Shown: positions 1 to 8,698 of the stretch, piece by piece | Numbering within the stretch: position 1 is the stretch's first letter | How the letters are laid out: the number at the start of each line of letters is the position of its first letter | Source: Saccoglossus kowalevskii | Lineage: Eukaryota > Hemichordata > Enteropneusta > Harrimaniidae | Direction: 5' to 3' | NCBI RefSeq assembly: GCF_000003605.2 | Contig: NW_003118938.1 | Coordinates: 1 to 13,988 of the forward strand | DNA length: 13,988 nt | Translations under genes and position numbers: made by a program | The notes under the pieces: generated by a model | The model's input: the letters and a program-made list of their open reading frames with translations, nothing else | Told to the model about the DNA's origin: nothing | Databases searched by the model: none

Positions 1-2
1 AT

Positions 3-623
3 AGAATAATCAAAAAGTCATTATCTATGTCAGATTACAATCTGATACTCGATCCAGTACATCGTATTCAATTATGTAAATTTAGATGTGGGAACCACAA
101 TTTGCCCATTGTCACAGGTCGCTATCAAAATAAGGCCGTTCATGATAGAATTTGTACCTTATGCCAAGGTAATTGAGTGTCTGGCCCTGAGTAAAGAACG
201 GGAGAGATTTTTGAAATCATATCATAGAATTAGACCTAATACTTTAAAAATGTATCGGCTATTTAACACATCTAATGAATTGGAGTTGTTAAATCTTTCT
301 AGATTTTGTAAAGATATAATGAAGCGGTTTTTAATTCAGCCAGGTCATTTCTGACCACCGATTCAGTGCCATGTATGTTTATTTATTTACTTGCTTTTTG
401 TAATTTTGGGCTGGTGCCTTATTATGCATTTCTTCTAATTTATAAATTTATTTCGTGTGACGCTTCCATGTACATGCTTTTTTCGTTTGTATTATGTAAT
501 GTATATTATTTAGTTCTCTCATACCTCTATCAGAGAAAGCAAAGGGAAATAAATAAATTATTATTAAATTAATTATTTATAATTATTATTATAATTATAA
601 TTATAAAATTATTAAATTATTAC
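3..623 (+). mobile_element. 3' end of a degenerate LINE (non-LTR retrotransposon)
   Basis: This is the C-terminal tail of a LINE reverse-transcriptase protein plus its 3' UTR. One frame is open from position 3 to a stop at 174-176. It carries LDPVHRIQLCKFRCGNH and then ICTLC, a C-x2-C pair at 153-164 that normally starts the C-terminal zinc knuckle of these proteins. The reading then shifts frame and resumes at 178 as a C followed by SKERERFLKSYHRIRPN and LNLSRFCKDIMKRF, ending at the stop at 351-353. The usual acidic/histidine stretch between the Cys pairs is missing, so a small frame-breaking deletion is likely near 171-178. The sequence after 353 is 3' UTR, ending in AAATAAATAAATTA and an AT simple repeat typical of a LINE tail. 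The family assignment rests on recognising this C-terminal pattern. The copy is inactive and 5'-truncated by the window edge. Confidence 0.78.
546..623. repeat. AT-rich simple repeat (LINE tail)
   Basis: An almost pure A/T run built from AAATAAATAAATTATTATTA-like and ATAATTATAATT units. It directly follows the LINE 3' UTR and is best read as the element's tail, expanded or decayed into a microsatellite. The copy number is probably variable. Confidence 0.8.
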
Positions 624-870
624 AGATCTTGAATGAGAGAACTCTTAGTGCAATACATTTATATCCGAGGTACATGACTTGGGGTTTGCAACTACGGTGA
701 CATGATACCAAGATCCCGATCAATCTCGCTCTCCATAAGCGTTCCCAGCTCAGAACAATGCGTATAACCAGGTTACTGTGTGGTCCAGGTGGATCAAAAT
801 AGCTGCGCGCGATATGACGGATTAGTGTACAAGATGACACTTACTGGGGGTCTTAGTCACCATCATAATT
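624..870. other. Unassigned, less AT-rich patch between LINE tail and exon
   Basis: About 245 bases with visibly higher G+C than the flanks, including CGCGCGC near 807. A 79-codon open frame runs on the minus strand (840-601), and an interrupted plus-strand frame has one in-frame TGA. I recognise neither product. The minus frame ends inside the AT repeat, which argues against a real gene. The patch could be an inserted fragment, a decayed exon or a piece of another repeat. If the exon at 1240 is real, this patch probably lies in the intron before it. Confidence 0.35.
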
Positions 871-1239
871 ATTTATGGTCCTCATCATGTGATTGATTTC
901 ACTGAAGGCAACTATTCTACTGTTAGTTTTCACGTCATATTTCATACCCTTGTATAGAGATGCTTTTGTATTTGAACAATATTTCAGCAAGATTTAGTCA
1001 TCTCTATATGCTTATATTAACCAGAAATGTTCAAAATCACCGTTCTTGTCGCTTGAACTGTTAAGTAGATGTTGGTTAAAAACCCAAGGGTATTTCATGT
1101 AGTACATACACACAGTCCACAAAAGATAAGATGTTCTTGACAGACTGAAAGAAGACTAATAAAAAACATCAATTCTTCTTTTTCTTCACTACCAAAACTA
1201 GATGGTAATTTACACTATTTTATTTGTTTTTATTTTCAG

Positions 1240-1485
1240 GATGATTCAACATTTTCTGCTTTAAAGGCTGCAGGGGCTATAGGTGGCAAGGAAATGGGTC
1301 AGTCCTCTCTTAGATTCCAATTACGGGAGAATGAACTGTTTCATCTCTTCGAATCATGTTGTCGCCCTTCGTTATCGCTGCCAGAATATGTTATGGATCC
1401 AATTACTGGGATTGATGAGAAACACAGCATTGGTGTATCATCAAAAAAGCTACATAGAGTGGCTCTACCTTCCTTGTTTGATTAA
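1240..1485 (+). CDS. Terminal coding exon of an unrecognised protein
   Basis: Likely the last coding exon of a plus-strand gene whose earlier exons lie to the left of the window. A strong acceptor (pyrimidine-rich tract ending TATTTTCAG) is followed by 81 open codons and TAA at 1483-1485. Only the phase-0 frame stays open; the other two meet stops within 25 bases. The peptide begins DDSTFSALKAAGAIGGKE. It continues through a charged, probably helical segment, FQLRENELFHLFESCC, then LPEYVMDPITGIDEK, and ends LHRVALPSLFD. No transmembrane segment, signal peptide or catalytic motif is visible. I do not recognise the family and assign no function. Support comes from the splice acceptor, the more balanced base composition than the surroundings, and a poly(A) signal about 350 bases downstream. 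A pseudogene or chance open frame cannot be excluded. Its preceding exon is not visible between 1 and 1239. Confidence 0.6.
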   Translation, partial: DDSTFSALKAAGAIGGKEMGQSSLRFQLRENELFHLFESCCRPSLSLPEYVMDPITGIDEKHSIGVSSKKLHRVALPSLFD

Positions 1486-1855
1486 ATGGTGGTTTCACAT
1501 AATTTTATTGCACTAGTTAGTTGTATAGCTAAGTTAATTTTGTTCAGTTGAACATGATTATAGAAATAACAATTTGAGTAATCTTCTTGTGAAGAATGTG
1601 ACCACTCATTTCATTAACTTTTTTTATTCTAACCCAGTATTAGTATGTAATATTTCAAAAGTTCAAACTACGCCCTTGAAACAAGTAATGTTTGAGGTGC
1701 ATGTTCAATTCATTTGCCACTTGTTGCCTTCATAATGTGTTGTCGGACCTTCAATTAAAATATTTCAATGTACATATTGAATGGAAGGATGCTCAACTGA
1801 TATGCAGCTCTTGAATAGATCACCCAATTTTAATAAAAATTTGACTAGTTTGTGC
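1486..1855 (+). other. Probable 3' UTR of the left-hand gene
   Basis: AT-rich sequence between the TAA stop and a canonical AATAAA, with no further coding sequence. The end is placed about 15-20 bases past the signal, which is an estimate. It depends on the upstream exon being real. Confidence 0.5.
1832..1837 (+). promoter_or_regulatory. Poly(A) signal AATAAA
   Basis: A canonical AATAAA followed 10-25 bases later by a GT-rich stretch (GTTTGTGCTCGTG), the expected arrangement of a cleavage/polyadenylation site for the plus-strand exon ending at 1485. AATAAA is common in AT-rich DNA, so the stretch downstream is the main support. Confidence 0.5.
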
Positions 1856-1859
1856 TCGT

Positions 1860-3780
1860 GAAATGTGCAACAGTAGCATTTTATTACATTTATAGAAAAA
1901 GAGCATTTGTGGGGGGGTGCGTGTGTGACTAAAAGTAATGCATGCCCAAGTAACAGAAAAGGAAATGTTATGTAATCTCATTTCATATTGTTAAGCACAT
2001 GTTTACAAAACTTCCAGAACTTTTGATCATTTCCTCATCTCTATTTTTCAAGTAAATGTAAGATTTTAGAATGAATTGGTGATTTTAGCAAGGTATGCAA
2101 TATCTGTCAGTTCTAATAATTGTAATTCATCTTATTCAGTTGAACATTTTTTTCTGAGAGTGTATGTGGATTGTTCTAAATTTAGAACTTTTTTTGTTTG
2201 GTAAGTAGAGTTCAAAAGTGTACTTGTTTTTCAACTTTGCATACTGTACATTCTCAATTTTCTTTTATATTTTGTCACCAGAAATTTATATACCAGTATG
2301 TTTATAAATTATTTTAGGGTTTGGTGAAAATGTTTTCCAACAGATTCTCTTCTTTAAATATATTTTGTACATATAAATTCCACAAAAAAATTGAGCTGGT
2401 TTGTTTCACCAGACTGTACTTGGACGATTCATAAATAGTATTAGTTTTGATTTGTCAATTAATAATTTTATGGTAGTTCTGCTACCTCAGCTCTACAAGA
2501 TAAATTTGTAGTGAATTTCCTTAGAACCAATAGTTGCTTGTAAAATTTTAAGTGAATTTTTTTTTCAGTTGGGATTTTATCCTATTTGACATTAGTGAGA
2601 ATGTTATTGGCCCAAACATCTATTAGAAATGGCTTTATGTAGGCCTTGTGGTGTATACATGTTTTACAGTTAATTTCTCTTGGTGCATATGGCACTTAAG
2701 GTAGCAGGATTATTATTTGCATACTTGTTTTCTTCTTCTAATTGGAACCAAACGACTACAAATAGACCCAGGAAAGTATATATTTTTGGAATCGCCAGAC
2801 TTCAAGCTTTTCAAAAGTGTGTTTGTCATGCCCGTATCTGCATTCTACGGTGCGTTACTTAATCAAAAGTGAAAAATTACTTTTTTTGTAAAAAAAATAA
2901 TTACGCATTTATGCTGGTGATAAGAAGTTTTGGTTTCAATTTTCCTAGTTGTTCAATAGTCTGGTAAATTGAATGTGTCTGGACAGTTTTATTCAAGTAG
3001 CGCGTTTTGAAAAGTAGTGTCCTGAATTTTAATTTCTGTTTTAGTCGCATTGACCCCAACTCAAACTACAACACATTGGTAAATAATCCATGAAATAGTT
3101 TGTCTGGACACATTCAAGTTCCTCTCATTGTCACCTTAAAGCTGTGAAAATTTGGTGTTAATCCGACGACAATAAGTATTCATTATTTTTTGTTAAAGAC
3201 CTTGTATTTTGAAAAACATAAACTCCTAGAAAACGTCGATGAAGTCGCAGCAAAGATGTTCAAGCTTTTCGTTTTCCCATCAAGGTCTGCTTTAACATGT
3301 GTAGGGGCATCCAAATATCTAAGGCTATTGGAAACCAAACAAAATTAAGGAATGGGATAGCTATAGTTCGATAAAATCGACAGATTAAAACACTAAAATC
3401 AATGATTATTTTCAGTGGCTGTGTGACCTTGTGTCTGACACATTCATATGCAAATGACTAATCTGTGAAATAAACAGGGGCGGAGACAAACCACTCAAAT
3501 GTTTGGAAACACTCATTGTGTGTCAAATAGCTACTGATAACACATCCTAACATTGCTTTGTCTTGAGTTAATCTTTGAAACTTATAGGCACACAAATTAA
3601 ACCTGTGTTGTTGATTTTAGAAAACACTACTGAAGCTGCCTTGCTTCCCTTCAGAAAATCTACATTTTAACCAACTTACATGACATTTTAGGTTACGTTG
3701 ACTTTGTCAGATGAAAGTTTATTGTGCATTTCATCAATTAATAAATAAATGTGAAAATCGTAATTTTCAACACAAATAAT
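1860..3780. other. AT-rich intergenic DNA, no gene seen
   Basis: No open frame here resembles a protein I know. The longest plus-strand frame (2680-2862) has low-information composition. Visible details are a G run followed by GTGCGTGTGTG near 1911 and an imperfect inverted repeat, TTGAATGTGTCTGGAC near 2969 against GTCTGGACACATTCAA near 3103. The stretch from about 3050 to 3640 is slightly less AT-rich than its surroundings but shows no clear element ends. Confidence 0.6.
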
Positions 3781-3784
3781 AGTC

Positions 3785-4600
3785 TCGCTACCTTAATAGT
3801 TTATATAGAGCATAGGCAGCTTTAATTGTTTTTTTCTAGATAACAATATGTAATAGTAATATTTTAATAGAACCTGTTTTCAATGTTTTTCTTCTAAAAA
3901 TAACAATTTTAGTTTTGTCTTGTGTACCGGTACTTGTAGTTTCAATTTTTTACAGTAATTTTAAAGGTTGTTTAATTCATTCTTCATACCTGTGTTTGTT
4001 GTGGAAATTAAAACATCATCTGTATAGAGGAGTAAAGTTATTTCATTGCCATTTAAATGAACTAGATCACCTGCAGAGTTATCTAATGAATTATGTAGGT
4101 AACTTTTATCTGGATTAGAATAGAACTAATGGTACAATTCTTACTTTGTTATCTCAATGATTGTGCTTATTAATTCTATATATTTTCAGTAATTTGTAGA
4201 AGAGGCAATTTTTCAAAACTATCAAACACTTTTTGAAAGTCAATAAAGCAGGTACACAGTTTACCGTTCAACGTCTGTCATGTACTTGGTGATAAAATTG
4301 TCTGTAGTACAATGATCTTAATGACCTGCCTGGCTATTATGTGAAGTATACCTGGTACTATCAATTGTACTACAAATTGTGTTTCAAACACAACTATAAA
4401 CTGCAATTTCTCTATAATTTCCTGGCTGGGATCTGTTGCTATTTTAAGAAATTTTCATAGTAGTTTCTCCCAAGATTCTGATGAAGTTGGGTTGAGTATT
4501 ATTAGAAGATTTTCAGAATTGCTTTTATCCATTCTTTTTAAAGCTGAAAGTTTATTTGCAATCCTGTTTTCTGCTTTTATTCTTTATAACATTAATATTT
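3785..4600 (-). mobile_element. Decayed LINE reverse-transcriptase core
   Basis: Read on the minus strand, this stretch gives the ordered landmarks of a non-LTR reverse transcriptase, broken by frameshifts and stops. From 4600 downward: NKLSALKRMDKSNSEN (4557-4510), a linker of the pre-RT region; GNYREIAVYSC, the usual N-Y-R-x-I-x-x-x-S start of the RT domain, near 4415-4385; SQAG then DHCTTDNFIT (4335-4290); FIDFQKVFD (motif A with its first catalytic Asp, 4247-4221); NSAGD and LNGNEI; LLLYTDD (the motif C box, normally YADD, 4035-4015); and LNNL-NYCKKLKLQ then KTKIVIFRR past the active site. IKAAYALYKLL (3826-3794) matches the post-RT region. The G-V-R-Q-G box expected between motifs A and C is missing, so an internal deletion near 4080-4190 is likely. 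The order and identity of the motifs are seen directly; the family is known; the copy is clearly inactive. Confidence 0.88.
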
Positions 4601-4628
4601 TACTTCCACTACTTCAGTCGTACTTACC

Positions 4629-5180
4629 TTGCACCAATTCCATAGAGCCCAAGAGGTCTCATTTGACATCTTTCTATTGTTCAAAGCTCCCCCAGCAGCT
4701 TACGGATATTGCATGCATGTGCCCTTTTCAACTTTTACCAAGCACCAATGGTTTCCATCTGTCATCAAATATGGCTACAAAATAATCCATTTTGCCAGTC
4801 AACACCTAATGACGACGACACTGGTGTCAATAAGCAGAGTTGATGAGAGCAGATGTGAAAGGCTTTTTGGCAAAGGATGCTATCACATCCCTGCTATCTA
4901 TATTCCGCATTTGCTCGTTCAGGTTAAATGTCGTCCCCCCCCATCTTTTTATGAAATTACTGGCAATTCAGGTGTTAGTAGCCAGAGCCCAGCATCACAT
5001 GTCACTTCTGGGAACACAATCGACATGAATCGTGTAAAGTCTAAACACCACTTTTTGCAATGTCAGTGCAACAACCCAAAGTTGCTGGTTTTTTTCAGCA
5101 CCATACAATTTTTTACCTCCGAATTGGGAGCTTTGGATGATAAAAATCAAATGGGTGTAAGGTATGACTTCACTACGTAG
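4629..5180 (+). other. Unclassified 183-codon open frame
   Basis: The longest open frame in the window, next to the decayed LINE on the opposite strand. The product is rich in H, F, Y and S and contains RCERLFGKGCYHIPAIYIPH and HFLQCQCNNPKLLVFF. I recognise no domain. The antisense strand is also open in patches (for example NLNEQMRNIDSRDVIASF near 4920-4865), and at 4628 it has a near-perfect splice donor, AAG|GTAAGT. So either strand could hold a remnant, such as an upstream part of the LINE or of a second element. An eight-C run at 4935-4942 is a likely indel site. There is no plausible upstream acceptor or promoter context that I can defend. It may be chance. Confidence 0.25.
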
Positions 5181-5461
5181 AATTCTCATTCAATTTTTTG
5201 GTAATTAATTTGGTGATTTGCGTTGCAAAGACATGGAGTGAATAAATTACCTTACTGCAGAACAACGTAGCTTGTGGATTATTGTACATTTAAAATTAAA
5301 CAATTTCAATCTTTTTTTTTTCAGAATGACTTCAATTCTACAACTAGTTTACTAATTTTCCTTTTTTAGAATAAAGTAAATGTTTCGAAACATTTTTGTT
5401 AATGATGGTCCACTTCAAATCATAGTTACCGGTATTCACATAAATTAATTAAACCAAGGCG

Positions 5462-5475
5462 GCACTAGAGGGTGT
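5462..5475 (+). promoter_or_regulatory. CTCF-like motif (weaker)
   Basis: GCACTAGAGGGTGT resembles the CTCF core consensus CCASYAGRKGGCRS, with about 11 of 14 positions agreeing by eye. It stands out as a GC-containing word in AT-rich DNA. Binding is not shown by sequence alone, and CTCF is known only from bilaterians, so the call also depends on the host. Confidence 0.3.
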
Positions 5476-5889
5476 CACTTGAATTGAAGCTGTATTGAAC
5501 ATTGATTTTGTAAGAAGTTGAAAATATCATTTTTTTACTAAACATGACAAAAATATTCGCTGAAAATACAGAACTGAAGATATTGTCAAGAAATGAATTC
5601 TGACTGATGTCCACCCAAGTTACCTATATACTAAGTAAATGTATCAAGGCAATTTTGCTGGTAACTTTCAACAAGAATATGATAATGTAGTTATGGACAA
5701 ACGATGACAATCATGTACAAGAACATGGTATGACAGCAGAGCTAGTTATTTTTTAAAGTACTGATTTTGCAGTAGGATTAGTAGTGAAATGCCTAGAGTA
5801 TAATGGGTGTCCTACTTCCTGTACCCCATTCAACTAATATCTCATTTTAGTAAAATCAAACATCATACAGTGAATGTTTTAATAGTAGA

Positions 5890-5903
5890 CTGCCCTCTGG
5901 TGT
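5890..5903 (-). promoter_or_regulatory. CTCF-like motif (stronger)
   Basis: On the minus strand this reads ACACCAGAGGGCAG, agreeing with about 13 of 14 positions of CCASYAGRKGGCRS. Together with the plus-strand site about 415 bases to the left, the two motifs face each other. Confidence 0.4.
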
Positions 5904-6153
5904 TGATTTGAGGACTACTGTATGCATTGAGAGTTGTATCAACATTTTTGTGTTTCCAAACCATTCTGACAAAATCAAAGACAAGTTTTGTTTGCCTTAC
6001 CCACCATTTTATCAATGCAATGAGCCAGTATATTGATATTTACCTTTGCTATGTCACATATAGTTAAACAATTCTTTAACAAATTCTAGCATTAATTTGG
6101 TTGGTATAACTTCCTGTAGTAGAGGTATGCACACAAGTGATGTATGTAAAAGC

Positions 6154-6215
6154 ATTAATTATTCACAGTTTTAATTTCATTATTTTTGCGGATAAATTAA
6201 ATCCGCTAAATTCTT
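6154..6215. repeat. Short dispersed repeat with hairpin, copy A
   Basis: ATTAATTATTCACAGTTTTA and the following TTTCATTATTTTTGCG resemble the stretch at 13528-13588. The similarity carries on through ATAAATTAAATCCGCTAAATT (here) against ATAAGTAAAATCGGCTGAATT (there). This copy has a perfect 6-bp stem, GCGGAT/ATCCGC, around a 7-base loop at 6188-6206. Short palindromic repeats of this look are common MITE-like elements in marine invertebrates; the family itself is not identified. Confidence 0.5.
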
Positions 6216-8096
6216 TTATTATATTCATGAATTCGAACACAAAATACACAAATTCCCCTCAGAAGTAATTTGAATTTTTCAGAGTGTAGCCTTACTTACC
6301 AAACTCTCATGTTTAGCATTTCTAGATAGACTAGTGGAGTACAAAGTATGCCATAGTCAAGTCATTGACCATGACAAAATTTCCCAATGTTGGAAAGGAA
6401 CACAGCTAAAGAATTAAGAGTTGCTGGCAGAAAAACTTTTTTGTTCATTTCGCCTCCTTTCCATTCACGTTCTTTGTCTTTAAGTAAATAATGATTAATA
6501 ATGAGTTCCTGGGTTGTTCACGACGATCATACGAGTACTAGACATAATATCAAAACCATTAGGTTTTTTTTAAGTTACTTGTAGTATAAAACAATGAAAT
6601 CTATGTTTCTGGAAGGAATGTCGACACAATCTAACGAGAGTGCTCATATACGAAAATATATTACAGCGAAAATAAAAGTAATTACTGGGACACAACAATG
6701 AAAAATATAACTAAGCAAACTTTGTTCATCTCACGAAACAAAATTATACATCACTGACAACCTGTATGACATGATGAATATATAATTAGAACGAGGTGCC
6801 ATAATTTTTAGGATTCCATGCAGCCAATTAGAAAAATGAATATGCAAATCTTTTGTTGCTTTCGTTCAGCAAATCAAGACAAATAATGTGAACAAAAGAA
6901 ACCAAAAAAACAATACAAATAAATTGACCCATGACCTCTACATGTTTCTGATGATAATTCGGCTATTTGAGGTTCGTTTATCAGACTTTTCGCCATTTTT
7001 TTGAACTTTTCACTATACATTTATAAAAAGTCAACCACTTGAGTAAAATAAAATTTCCAACCAAATTTGGTAACTTTTCAATCTTTTTCCACAAATTTGT
7101 ACGCAATTCCTCGCCAATAGACATTGAGCTCATATAACAATTTAATAATACCGGTACATATGGGATAATACTCGATTTTTGTTAATTTTTCTAACTTTTA
7201 ATTGCAGGTTTTGATACAGCTACTTAGGACAAGTTTTCAAACATTTCTACCAACTTTCAAATCTCTATTCACAACATTGTACGATCTTGTCAAATTTCTT
7301 TTTTTTTTGCAATTTTGTATACCTGTGAAAGCCTACTCATTATTGCAAAATCCTAGAACTTATTTATTTCCTAATAAATTGTTCTTCCGGGCATTATAAG
7401 TTATAAGTTTTGAGTCACCAACTTACCGGTAATTTTCGAGAAAATTGTGGTTCTATAATAGTGGATAGTGGCCATTTTGGCAGTATTATTTTTTCGCAAT
7501 ATCTCAAATTCAAGTTGTGGGCTGGTGACATAGACTGAAAAAAATTCCATTGTGTGTGACGGACAAAATACTTCTCTAGGTGATTTGCTTAGGTTGCCCA
7601 ATTGCCCAATAAAGCCCACCATTTCATACTTGCCAACCACATGACCAATCTGCTGTAATATATTGGAGGTCATTTAATGTTTGGAAATTTTCAAAATTTA
7701 TATTGATTGTATTTGTATGTTTCAAATTTGACCAATGAAGCTTTGGAAAATAATTTGACTAGATGAGGATAGTTTACTGGGCTTTTCTTTGTTTTTTTTT
7801 CCAGCCATCTTTTGTAACATTAAAATCTAATTTTTCAACTTTCTAGCTAACTCTTGCAACCCAGTTTTTCAATTTCCAAGCCATTTTACCATGGTTAATA
7901 AATTCAAATTCTAAGCCACATTCTGAATACTGCCTTTTTGCTGTTTTCAACTAAGTATTCTATTATAACAAAAAATAAAATGTTGTTAGTCCATTAAAAA
8001 GCCATCTGTGCAGTTTGTAGTTGCATGCTTGTGGTTGCTCACAAAAAAGTTGTCCCCAAATTCCAAGTAAGGCCTGATTTGGTCACGAGTTAAAAA

Positions 8097-8183
8097 GTTT
8101 TAGTTGGTTACTTGCAGTGGGGTCAGTTTTAGCTAGTTACATGTGGTGTGGTCAGTTTCAGCTGGTTGCTAGAAGTGAAGTCA
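8097..8183 (+). repeat. 29-bp minisatellite, three diverged copies
   Basis: Three head-to-tail 29-base units start at 8097, 8126 and 8155. Each begins GTTTTAG or GTTTCAG, continues as a version of CTGGTTAC and ends GTCA. The copies have diverged but keep the exact period with no indels. A 67-codon open frame starting at 8117 is a shadow of this repeat. Confidence 0.75.
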
Positions 8184-8298
8184 CATGTTTCACCAAGACT
8201 GCTTACCTTATGTTGACCATTAGTTGCAAACGTAAAGGTAAATTAATGTTGTGTGCAACATTACCTATTCATATTGTATGGGTCATCACACTTGTTTT

Positions 8299-8690
8299 GT
8301 GTCATTTGCTCAGAAGATAAAATAAATGTAAAGATGTTTTTCGCTGCATCAGTTATGGAATATTTATGTATGTGTTGCTTTTAACAAAACAACTCGTGGG
8401 CATTGTTGTCGCAGCAGATCACAGCCAGTGTTGACATTCTCCATTCATATATGGGCCATTTCTGTAGTGTTTGTTTTGATCAAATGCCAGTGTTGACATT
8501 CTCCATTCATATATGGCCATCACACACACTGACTGGTCGGCAAGACTAGGCTGTTTGCTTTAAAGATAAAATAAAGGTGTTGTTTCCTGCTTCAGTTATT
8601 GAACATTTGTGCACGTTTTCCAACTCATGGGCATTGTTGTCGCAGATAACATGCAAGTGTTGATCAGTGAGTGACATCTATACTGATTAT
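8299..8690 (+). repeat. Degenerate ~230-250 bp tandem duplication
   Basis: The block starting near 8299 recurs near 8549. AAGATAAAATAAA occurs at 8314 and 8563. TGCATCAGTTATGGAA corresponds to TGCTTCAGTTATTGAA. GGGCATTGTTGTCGCAG is exact at 8398 and 8629. AGTGTTGA follows in both. The offset falls from about 249 to 231, so indels have accumulated. A second, smaller duplication is nested inside. Confidence 0.7.
8424..8520 (+). repeat. 62-bp nested tandem duplication
   Basis: A 31-base word beginning GCCAGTGTTGACATTCTCC and ending CATATATGG is present without mismatch at 8424-8454 and 8486-8516, an offset of 62. Both are followed by a CCAT-type continuation. A third, eroded copy may begin near 8653 (GCAAGTGTTGATC). 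Because the two copies are exact, this event is younger than the surrounding duplication. Confidence 0.8.
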
Positions 8691-8698
8691 CAACAATT

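Larger units (their letters stand above)
5190..8090. other. AT-rich intergenic DNA with scattered short motifs
   Basis: No gene is supported. Open frames at 7202-7399 (plus) and 7673-7401 (minus) are short, have no recognisable domains, and their residue bias follows the base composition. Separately listed features inside are two CTCF-like motifs, a small hairpin repeat and three copies of TACCGGTA. Poly-T and poly-A runs are frequent (for example 5313-5322 and 7300-7309). Confidence 0.6.

Noticed and set aside
366-572. 68-codon hydrophobic open frame on the plus strand
   Set aside because: It lies in the LINE 3' UTR and runs into the AT repeat; the hydrophobicity follows from T-rich codons.
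626-692. Possible small exon after TATTACAG ending at CTACG|GTGACA
   Set aside because: The acceptor has almost no pyrimidine tract, and the exon's end phase would force a stop in the 1240 exon, so the two cannot be joined.
601-840. 79-codon open frame on the minus strand
   Set aside because: No recognisable family, it ends in the LINE-tail microsatellite, and it has no splice or promoter context. Its sequence is kept only as a compositional oddity.
1283-1516. 77-codon frame overlapping the left exon
   Set aside because: Shadow of the phase-0 exon frame 1240-1485, which has the acceptor and the better composition.
2680-2862. 60-codon plus-strand open frame
   Set aside because: Short, isolated, no domain, no splice context.
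3915-4118. 67-codon plus-strand open frame
   Set aside because: Antisense to the minus-strand reverse-transcriptase remnant, which explains the sequence better.
7202-7673. 65-codon plus and 90-codon minus open frames
   Set aside because: Composition-driven residues (F, L, T, I), no recognisable motif, no gene context on either strand.
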